Virus record (IMG/VR): IMGVR_UViG_3300048091_000193
Span: 1 to 52,696 of that record
Reading direction: 5' to 3' (one strand)
Length of the DNA: 52,696 nt
Source: a virus
Shown here: positions 47,191 through 52,696 of the stretch, in pieces
Layout: the number at the start of each line of letters is the position of its first letter
Numbering within the stretch: position 1 is the stretch's first letter
Made by a program: the position numbers and the translations under genes
The notes under the pieces: generated by a model
The model's input: the letters and a program-made list of their open reading frames with translations, nothing else
What the model was told of the DNA's origin: nothing
The model's database searches: none

Positions 47191-47211
47191 CAGTCAGAAC
47201 TGACTTATACT
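47183..47211 (+). promoter_or_regulatory. Operator site 16 inside a promoter (CAGTCA-GAAC-TGACTT)
   Basis: The core is 47191-47206. TTGGAT (47183-47188), 17 bases, TATACT (47206-47211) read as -35 and -10. It is the second-clearest promoter of the set. Confidence 0.8.
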
Positions 47212-47240
47212 CTCCTGACATTTCGTTCTAAGGATTAAAG

Positions 47241-47570
47241 ATGTCGTTGACGCGTTTCACCACCCGGAACATCGGCACTGTGCTTGTGGCGTTGAACACG
47301 GCTGTTCCGGCCAACAAGAGCATGACCGCCGTCGGTATGTCCTTTTGCAATAAGGCGTCCGTCGAGGTTTCTCTGGACTTTTTGGTCCGCGACGCTGGCG
47401 CGCTCGACACCTACATTCAATACGCCTTCAAGATCCCGCCCGGTGAAACATTCTATCCTTGGGGTATCCTCGGCAAGGGCGTGATGATTACTGGCGACGT
47501 CGGGTTCGCCAAGTCCAGCCTCGCAAATTCGCTCGATTGCTACATGCCCGTCTATTTCGAGGCCGCGTAA
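47241..47570 (+). CDS. Small beta-rich tail protein (109 aa)
   Basis: MSLTRFTTRNIGTVLVALNT and VEVSLDFLVRDAGALDTYIQYAFKIPPGETFYPWGILGKG are beta-sandwich-like, with one possible head-to-tail contact domain. It resembles small phage proteins that attach receptor-binding proteins. TAAGGATTAAAG precedes the ATG. Its stop overlaps the next start. Confidence 0.7.
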   Translation: MSLTRFTTRNIGTVLVALNTAVPANKSMTAVGMSFCNKASVEVSLDFLVRDAGALDTYIQYAFKIPPGETFYPWGILGKGVMITGDVGFAKSSLANSLDCYMPVYFEAA

Positions 47571-48667
47571 TGAGCGCGTTTGCTGGGGCAGGGCGCTCGG
47601 CTGCGCAGGTTGACGAGGCGTCGCTCGCAGGTGCGGGCGATACCCGATATCTGCTGCTTAAGCCTAATACGCTCGGCATCAAGCAAATTCCGGTCTCCTG
47701 GTTGGATCAGGCGTCTATTCGTGCGCTGCTCGGCATTCAGAAGAAGAACTATATCATCAATGGCGCCATGATGGTGTCGCAGGAAAACGGCGCTACGCCA
47801 GGTGCTACAAACACCTATTATCCTGTCGATCAATTCTTCATCGCCAGCACGCGAACCGGTGCCTTCACGGCGGCCCAGGTCACCGCATTAACACCTGGCG
47901 GATCGCCAAACCGATTGCGCTTCACCGTCACAACGGCCGGCGCGAGCGTAGCCGCGGGCGATCTGGCGCTGATTGTTCACAACATTGAGGGTATTCGCAC
48001 CTCTGATCTAAAATACGGCACATCGGCAGCAAAGCCGACGATACTTCAGTTTGGCGTGAAGGCGCCCGCTGGAACATATTGTATTTCGATCGAGAATTCG
48101 GCACAGACCCGCGCCTTCGTCGCTGAATATGTGATTCTTCCAGGTGAAGCGAACACGGAAGTTGTGAAGTCGGTCCTCATCCCTGGGGATCTATCGGGCG
48201 CTTGGTTGAACACAAATGGTGTTGGGCTCCGGATCTATTGGTCTCTTATGGTGGGGTCCACTTTCCAACAGGGTCTTGGCTGGGGAACAGGTAATTTTCT
48301 TGGAACGCCTAACCAGTTCAATCTCATGAGCACGGTCGGCAACGTGTTCGAGTTGTTCGATGTAGGGCTCTACGAGGGCGTCGATGCGCCTCCATTCGTC
48401 GTGCCTGATTACGACGACTGTTTGCGAGATTGTCAGCGTTTCTGGGAATTGGTGGGTATGACGGTGACGACCGTTGCGCCGCCGTATCACAACACGGCCT
48501 GGTATCGAGTCACTAAGCGCACGGCGCCTACGCTGACTCCGATCGGAAATGCGCAGTCGGCCACGGTTGGACCGGTCTCAAGCAGTCCGGCCGATGGCGT
48601 GCGTCAGATTAACCCAGCATCCACTCCCGCCGATATCGGCATATCAGTGAACGCGAGACTTTCGTAA
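47570..48667 (+). CDS. Receptor-binding tail protein A
   Basis: 365 residues. YIINGAMMVSQENG with PVDQFF, and near residue 285 CQRFWELVGM with VTKRTAPTLTPIG, belong to a common phage receptor-binding fold whose core starts N-G/S-x-M/F-x-I/V-S/N-Q. The same motifs occur in the 49091 gene, so the two are alternative or successive binding proteins. The N-terminal 65 residues attach to the tail. Start TAATG overlap. Confidence 0.75.
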   Translation: MSAFAGAGRSAAQVDEASLAGAGDTRYLLLKPNTLGIKQIPVSWLDQASIRALLGIQKKNYIINGAMMVSQENGATPGATNTYYPVDQFFIASTRTGAFTAAQVTALTPGGSPNRLRFTVTTAGASVAAGDLALIVHNIEGIRTSDLKYGTSAAKPTILQFGVKAPAGTYCISIENSAQTRAFVAEYVILPGEANTEVVKSVLIPGDLSGAWLNTNGVGLRIYWSLMVGSTFQQGLGWGTGNFLGTPNQFNLMSTVGNVFELFDVGLYEGVDAPPFVVPDYDDCLRDCQRFWELVGMTVTTVAPPYHNTAWYRVTKRTAPTLTPIGNAQSATVGPVSSSPADGVRQINPASTPADIGISVNARLS

Positions 48668-49059
48668 TGGCTGAATACAAACTTTCCACTTTTGACACTG
48701 TTATTCGGATCGCGGATGGCGCCGTTATTCCTAAGGTTCTGGCTAATTGCGATTATGCAGCATTTTTGGCCTGGTGCGAGATCGAAGGTAACACACCGGA
48801 TCCGGCGGATGAACCCGTCGTTATGGTGCCGACTTCAGCGTCCAAGCTCGGTCTCAAGCGCGCCTTCGCTGAACTCGGTATGTGGGAGCAGGTCAAAGCG
48901 ACGCTCGCCGCTAACGAAGATGCTCAGGAAGAATGGGATCTGGCGATCGAGATCAAGCGCACGGATACAATCGTCCAGGACTTCATCGCCATTTTTGAGT
49001 TGACGCCAGAGTTCGTGGATCAGCTCCTGATCCGCGCCGCATTTCTGACAAAATCGTAA
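48667..49059 (+). CDS. Tail fibre assembly-type protein (130 aa)
   Basis: Two parts: an N-terminal domain ending ADEPVVM, with YAAFLAWCEIEGNTPDPAD as in many tail-fibre-linked proteins, and a C-terminal helical domain (RAFAELGMWEQVKATLAANE; AIFELTPEFVDQLLIRAAFL) widespread beside phage fibre genes. It is probably a chaperone for receptor-binding protein A or B. Confidence 0.72.
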   Translation: MAEYKLSTFDTVIRIADGAVIPKVLANCDYAAFLAWCEIEGNTPDPADEPVVMVPTSASKLGLKRAFAELGMWEQVKATLAANEDAQEEWDLAIEIKRTDTIVQDFIAIFELTPEFVDQLLIRAAFLTKS

Positions 49060-49073
49060 GTCAGTTCTGACTT
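49058..49073. promoter_or_regulatory. Dispersed dyad operator, site 17 (AAGTCA-GTTC-TGACTT)
   Basis: Perfect arms (GTAAGTCAG...CTGACTTTTAC). 18 bases before the ATG of receptor-binding protein B. Confidence 0.78.
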
Positions 49074-49090
49074 TTACCACGGGATAGTCA

Positions 49091-50203
49091 ATGTCGGGTT
49101 TTGCAGGTAACGGACCAAGCGGTGCAGGGCGTCTATCGCGCTATCAGGTGACACTGCTAGCGGGCCAAGCGACCGTGTCCGGCAAGGACGACAACGGTCT
49201 TACGATCCGTATTCCGATCGGAATGGAGAGTGTCTACTTCAAGGGGCGCAAACTTCCGCCGAGCGACTATCTCGTGACCAGCTCCAGCATTACCTTGCCG
49301 GGTGGTGCGGCTGCTGGCGATGTCCTGGAGATCTATGCACCCGAGGTGCAGACGAGTGCGAACACGTTTGATCGTCTCCAGAATGGAGCGGATATTGCAG
49401 ACAAGGCCATCTTCGCAGCTAATGTAGGCATTTCGCGTCCGAGCATACTGGATAACAGCGACTTTCGAATCAATCAACGCGTCTACACGTCGGCGGCAGT
49501 GCTTTCTGCCGGCGCCTACGGACACGATCGTTGGAAGGCGGGCGCGGCCGGCGGCGATTATTCATTCGCTCAGCTCGCCAGCTCGACCACGATCACGATC
49601 GCGCCCGGTAAATCGATTATTCAGGTGGTCGAGGACAAGGATGTAGAGGGTGGCACCTATGTTCTGTCGTGGGCCGGCACTGCGCAAGCGCGCGTAGGTG
49701 TTAACTCGGCGACGCCATCTGGTAGTTATTCCGCAAGTCCGCTGGTTATCAATGGGCAGACTGCTGGCACTGTTATGTCGGTCGAGTTCAATGCTGGCAC
49801 ACTTGGCAAGACGAAACTCGAAGTTGGTTCGACGCCGACGCCATTTCTGATGCAGAAATGGCCCGCTGAACTAATCCGATGTCAGCGCTTCTATGAGAAA
49901 TATTATGCTCAAGCTACGCCGCCCGGTGCCGCTAGCCCGCAATTCATGGAGTTTTTTACGAATACCGGCATCGGCTCATATCAAATGCCCGGAGCAACTT
50001 TCAAAGTTACCAAGCGCACGACCCCTACGGTTATCTTGTATTCTGCAAATGGGGGCGCAGGTGGCTACGTATTCGCGGTTAATGTGAATGCGAATGTCAC
50101 GACGAATTTGGAGGCTCCGGGGGAGAACGGCTTCAACTTCTATCCTGCCGTGTCAGCTGGCGATCTAATTCGGTATTGTTGGACAGCGAGCTCGGATCTT
50201 TAA
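49091..50203 (+). CDS. Receptor-binding tail protein B
   Basis: 370 residues. The N-terminal 100 residues differ from protein A (a beta domain with YFKGRKLPPSDYLVTSSSIT), but both start MS-F-AG-G. From residue about 118 the shared fold appears: DNSDFRINQRVYTSAAVLSA, GHDRWKAG, then CQRFYEKYYA and VTKRTTPTVILY. It would bind a surface polysaccharide or protein. It is under its own operator, separate from A. Confidence 0.77.
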   Translation: MSGFAGNGPSGAGRLSRYQVTLLAGQATVSGKDDNGLTIRIPIGMESVYFKGRKLPPSDYLVTSSSITLPGGAAAGDVLEIYAPEVQTSANTFDRLQNGADIADKAIFAANVGISRPSILDNSDFRINQRVYTSAAVLSAGAYGHDRWKAGAAGGDYSFAQLASSTTITIAPGKSIIQVVEDKDVEGGTYVLSWAGTAQARVGVNSATPSGSYSASPLVINGQTAGTVMSVEFNAGTLGKTKLEVGSTPTPFLMQKWPAELIRCQRFYEKYYAQATPPGAASPQFMEFFTNTGIGSYQMPGATFKVTKRTTPTVILYSANGGAGGYVFAVNVNANVTTNLEAPGENGFNFYPAVSAGDLIRYCWTASSDL

Positions 50204-50205
50204 TC

Positions 50206-50979
50206 ATGGCTGTATCTTCTGTTTGGAATGAAGCGCGCTCGGGTGGCATCGCCGCTGGTCTCCTGTTTGGTTTGACCATGTCGACCGCGGGTGGCAGCGC
50301 GACGCTGTCTGTTGCGCCGGGCTTCTGCGCCGATAGCACGGGCCTGCATCGGATCTCACTCGGCGCAGCGCTGGCTAAGACGACCGCGATCTGGGCTGCA
50401 GGTGCGGGTGGTGGCCTGGACGCCGGCACGATCGCCAACAACACCTGGTATCACTGGTATGCCATCTTCAACCCGACGACCGGCGCTTCGGACGTCGTGT
50501 TCAGCGCGACCACGACGCCGCTTGCTGGGCCGACGGCGTTGCCTGCTGGCTTCACCGCTTGGCGTCGTCTTGGGTGGTGGAAGACGAATGGATCTGGTCA
50601 GTGGCTTTCGATTAGACAGACTGGAGATGTGTTTCAGCTCGACATTCCCGTTTCGGTCGTCTCTGCCGCTACGCAGAACACAAGCGCTAACACATATACG
50701 ATGCCGCTTCCGATCGGTATTCCCTATGAACTGTTGTTCGGCGCATACGGAACTTCAGCTGCAGCTCTCGTGCTTAGTATTATTTCATTTGAGCTGACCG
50801 GCAACAGCGTCGCCAGTGCTCATTTTGTTACAACCCCAAATGGGTTCGGTAGCGTGAATTCTCGTCTACCGCTTGGTCCAAGTGGATCAATTAAAACCGT
50901 CGCTAATGGCACCAGCGTCACCGACTTTAACCTGTTTGTTCAAGGTTGGGTCGACACCCGCGGCCGCCTGGCCGCATAA
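50206..50979 (+). CDS. Tail-associated surface protein (257 aa)
   Basis: An all-beta, Gly/Ala/Thr-rich protein. MAVSSVWNEARSGGIAAGLL, then APGFCADSTGLHRISLGAAL, NNTWYHWYAIFNPTTGASDVVFSATTTPLAGPTALPAGFTAWRRLGW match a family of phage tail proteins found with fibre genes. The C-terminus ends VQGWVDTRGRL, a typical outer strand. It follows the previous gene by 2 bases. The binding target is unknown. Confidence 0.72.
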   Translation: MAVSSVWNEARSGGIAAGLLFGLTMSTAGGSATLSVAPGFCADSTGLHRISLGAALAKTTAIWAAGAGGGLDAGTIANNTWYHWYAIFNPTTGASDVVFSATTTPLAGPTALPAGFTAWRRLGWWKTNGSGQWLSIRQTGDVFQLDIPVSVVSAATQNTSANTYTMPLPIGIPYELLFGAYGTSAAALVLSIISFELTGNSVASAHFVTTPNGFGSVNSRLPLGPSGSIKTVANGTSVTDFNLFVQGWVDTRGRLAA

Positions 50980-50988
50980 GGAGCACAC

Positions 50989-51285
50989 ATGCCTTCCATG
51001 ATCATCAAGCAAGAGGTGGAGGCCACTCCGGCTCTCGTCCTCGAGCAACTCTGCAAGCATCGCGATCGCCTCGCGAACTCCAAGTTCCCCTGGAGCCGCG
51101 ACTCCAAGCTGATCATTAAGCCTGCCTATCTCGAGGCCGTCGGCGGCATTCCCGGCATGCCGTCCCTGGTGCTGTCCTCGCAGCAGGGCACCCCGCTCGG
51201 CATGGTGGCGATCTACAAGGCCGACGGCGACATTACGATGGCTTATGTCACAGAAGACCAGGTCGAAAGCATCTACCAGGCCTGA
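50989..51285 (+). CDS. Hypothetical protein (98 aa)
   Basis: MPSMIIKQEVEATPALVLEQLCKHRDRLAN, then a mixed segment (MPSLVLSSQQGTPLGMVAIY) and YVTEDQVESIYQA. AAGGAGCACAC gives a strong ribosome site. It ends the fibre operon. No family recognised. Confidence 0.68.
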   Translation: MPSMIIKQEVEATPALVLEQLCKHRDRLANSKFPWSRDSKLIIKPAYLEAVGGIPGMPSLVLSSQQGTPLGMVAIYKADGDITMAYVTEDQVESIYQA

Positions 51286-51324
51286 GTTCCGTATTCCATT
51301 TGACAGGCTCGGGTGATAGACTGT

Positions 51325-51340
51325 AAGTCAAAACTGACTT
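51325..51340. promoter_or_regulatory. Dispersed dyad operator, site 18 (AAGTCA-AAAC-TGACTT)
   Basis: Perfect arms, extended to CTGTAAGTCA...TGACTTACAG. It shares TAGACTGTAAGTCA with site 11. 15 bases before the first lysis-cassette gene. Confidence 0.8.
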
Positions 51341-51355
51341 ACAGGATTTGCCGCT

Positions 51356-51733
51356 ATGTTTTTCCGAGTCGTTGCATACGCCAAACAGGCAAGCGTCGTT
51401 CTCGGCGGTATCACGGCCGTCTGTGTCGCCTATGTAGCGATCGGACTGCCGGTGCCGATGACTGAGGCTTCGGTGAACGCCAAGGTCAATCCGATCATCA
51501 GCGCGCTGAATTCGCTGCGATCGACCCAGTCGATCATTCTTAGCGATCTCGGGTCCTTGCAGCGCTCGACGCTGCGCAATGAGCGCTTTGCTCTGGAGCG
51601 TGCGGCTGTCGGAGCCGATCCGGCCACGAAGATCACGCTGAACCTGCGCATCAACCAGATCCAGGACGAACTGTCCCGCATCGACCGTCGCGACGATTCT
51701 GTTCGCGAGGACGACTTTAAGCAGAAGCGATAA
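51356..51733 (+). CDS. Membrane-anchored coiled-coil protein of the lysis cassette
   Basis: 125 residues. One N-terminal transmembrane helix (VVLGGITAVCVAYVAIGL, residues about 13-31), then a periplasmic or cytosolic helix with charged heptads (LRNERFALERAAVGADP; ITLNLRINQIQDELSRIDRR). The shape is that of an antiholin or spanin-like accessory. It directly precedes the holin-like gene by 5 bases and follows operator 18. Confidence 0.65.
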   Translation: MFFRVVAYAKQASVVLGGITAVCVAYVAIGLPVPMTEASVNAKVNPIISALNSLRSTQSIILSDLGSLQRSTLRNERFALERAAVGADPATKITLNLRINQIQDELSRIDRRDDSVREDDFKQKR

Positions 51734-51738
51734 ATCCT

Positions 51739-52095
51739 ATGGGTATCTCGAAGATCCTCGACGAAAAGGCCCGAACCGCGATCTTTACCGACAACTGGCC
51801 CATCCGGCGTCGCTGGATGAAGTGGTCGCTGTTCTTCATGGCCGGCAACATCGAGGCCCTGATCGCCTGGACGATCTACACCGGCGGAGGTGCGTATGGC
51901 GTTCAGATTGTCATGGCGCTGCTGACGGCCGCCGTATCCATCCTGATGTTCTACATCTTCGGCGCGGTCTGGGATGACCACTCCAAGCGCCGGTTCATGG
52001 GCGGCTTCGGTCGGCGTGAGACCGAGGACAGCGACGGTGACGACGAGGAGGGCGGTGACGCCGCCTCGAACCCGCTCAAGGCAGAGAGGGAATGA
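51739..52095 (+). CDS. Putative holin with two transmembrane helices
   Basis: 118 residues. Two membrane segments (about residues 27-48, MKWSLFFMAGNIEALIAWTI, and 55-75, VQIVMALLTAAVSILMFYIF) join by a short loop, with a charged C-terminus (RRETEDSDGDDEEGG). This matches class II holin-like topology next to spanin genes. It would form holes or collapse the membrane potential; function is from context. Stop overlaps the Rz ATG (ATGA). Confidence 0.7.
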   Translation: MGISKILDEKARTAIFTDNWPIRRRWMKWSLFFMAGNIEALIAWTIYTGGGAYGVQIVMALLTAAVSILMFYIFGAVWDDHSKRRFMGGFGRRETEDSDGDDEEGGDAASNPLKAERE

Positions 52096-52625
52096 TCGTG
52101 TCCGCTCTCACCGCATTCGGCACCTGGATGGCATCCAAGACGATCCCCTGGAAGTGGATCGGCATTCTCGTTGCGATCCTGATCTTGGTCGGGGTCGGCG
52201 CCGGCATCTATCTGCATGTCGACGGCCTGAAGAAGGATCTCGTTGAAACCACCCAGAAGCTGGCGACCGAGGAGCTACTGAAGAAGGAAGCCGAGGCCCG
52301 CGCCGACGACATCATGACTCAGCACAGCCTTCAGGTCGAACGAATCGAAACGCTCGAAGACCAGCGCCGCCGCATCGCCGGCGAGGTGATGGCCCTGCGC
52401 AAAACCATCCAGGATCTGGATATCGAAGGAGACCTTGAAAGTGACAATGCTGAACAGGCCGATAGTGCGATTGCTCGCCTCAATGCTCGCAATGAGCACC
52501 TTAACCGGCTGCTTGAGCACGCAAGCGGAAAAGACGTCGTTCGTGCCAACCCAGGTGCAGCAGGCAAAGCCAGCAAGGCCGGCGCCCCTTCAGCTCTACA
52601 ACGAGCCCTGGAAGCGCTGCGGTAA
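52092..52625 (+). CDS. i-spanin (Rz-like)
   Basis: 177 residues. One N-terminal transmembrane helix (WIGILVAILILVGVGAGIYL, about residues 22-41) is followed by a long coiled coil (VETTQKLATEELLKKEAEAR; MALRKTIQDLDIEGDLESDN), the canonical inner-membrane spanin layout. A lipoprotein ORF in the +1 frame is embedded in its last third. The pair would fuse inner and outer membranes at lysis. Confidence 0.85.
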   Translation: MIVSALTAFGTWMASKTIPWKWIGILVAILILVGVGAGIYLHVDGLKKDLVETTQKLATEELLKKEAEARADDIMTQHSLQVERIETLEDQRRRIAGEVMALRKTIQDLDIEGDLESDNAEQADSAIARLNARNEHLNRLLEHASGKDVVRANPGAAGKASKAGAPSALQRALEALR

Positions 52626-52696
52626 GATGGCCTGTCTGACCGCAGCGGAAGCCAAGCGGTCCCTCGACAACAAGGTGCAGGTCTATCAGTGGATGG
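52441..52696 (+). CDS. o-spanin lipoprotein (Rz1-like), cut by the window edge
   Basis: It starts GTG at 52441, with GAAGGAGA 8 bases upstream, in the +1 frame inside Rz; ATG at 52447 is the alternative. The signal is MLNRPIVRLLASMLAMSTLTGC, so the lipobox LTGC gives a lipidated Cys. A Pro/Gln-rich linker follows (FVPTQVQQAKPARPAPLQL), then LYNEPWKRCGKMACLTAAEA. No stop occurs before 52696; joining to base 1 gives nine more codons and TGA at 27-29. Confidence 0.85.
   Translation, partial: MTMLNRPIVRLLASMLAMSTLTGCLSTQAEKTSFVPTQVQQAKPARPAPLQLYNEPWKRCGKMACLTAAEAKRSLDNKVQVYQWM

Noticed and set aside
1-52696. CRISPR arrays, rRNA genes, intact tRNA genes and insertion sequences
   Set aside because: No regularly spaced repeats, no closed cloverleaf, and no transposase-like protein with terminal inverted repeats were found on reading both strands.

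Overview
The window reads as one complete genome of a temperate-looking siphovirus infecting an alphaproteobacterium, most likely in the Rhizobiales. Evidence for the host: GC-rich coding sequence, a Rhizobiales-style Omp25/31 beta-barrel gene at the left end, and a GTTC-N7-GTTC SOS box at 5256-5270. Evidence that the molecule is closed or circularly permuted: the o-spanin gene (Rz1) runs off the right edge, and joining base 52696 to base 1 keeps its frame open to a stop at 27-29.

Layout. 1-29 is the 3' end of Rz1. 243-4798 is a rightward early/accessory block: an outer-membrane protein, a DUF3085-like protein and a chain of small unknown genes with 4-base start/stop overlaps. 4799-8034 mixes small genes with long non-coding stretches full of dyads, direct repeats and clustered CCATGG sites. 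8035-14240 runs leftward: two small genes, a 630-base gene-free stretch, a plasmid-type partition pair (ParA plus a ribbon-helix-helix-like partner), a lipoprotein, a P-loop dNMP-kinase-like protein and a UvsW-like SF2 helicase. No integrase, DNA polymerase or primase was recognised. 14303-18199 is a tightly overlapped rightward operon: two ParB/Srx-fold proteins, a zinc-type protein, an ABC ATPase without membrane domains, a small membrane protein, a GNAT-fold protein and a winged-helix-like protein. 18327-30135 holds the terminases, portal, scaffold, capsid, glutaredoxin, connector and tail-tube genes and the frameshifted tail chaperones. 30119-40861 is the lambda-like tail series (tape measure, M, L, K, I, J). 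40858-51285 holds fibre and receptor-binding genes with much internal duplication. 51356 to the end is the lysis cassette (two membrane proteins, Rz, embedded Rz1).

Regulation is the most striking part. A 16-bp dyad (AAGTCA-N4-TGACTT) occurs 18 times, almost always between genes. In the best copies it fills the 17-bp spacer of a sigma-70-like promoter. The major capsid and major tail genes are each bracketed by such sites plus a terminator. Separately, at least five early genes carry a common 5' leader (SCCGCAATCC, then a stem-loop, then AGAGAG, then ATG) whose stems covary. ParA with no recognised integrase suggests lysogeny as a low-copy plasmid, which is an inference. The ParB/ABC/GNAT operon next to the terminase is the best candidate for an undescribed system, possibly DNA modification or anti-defence.
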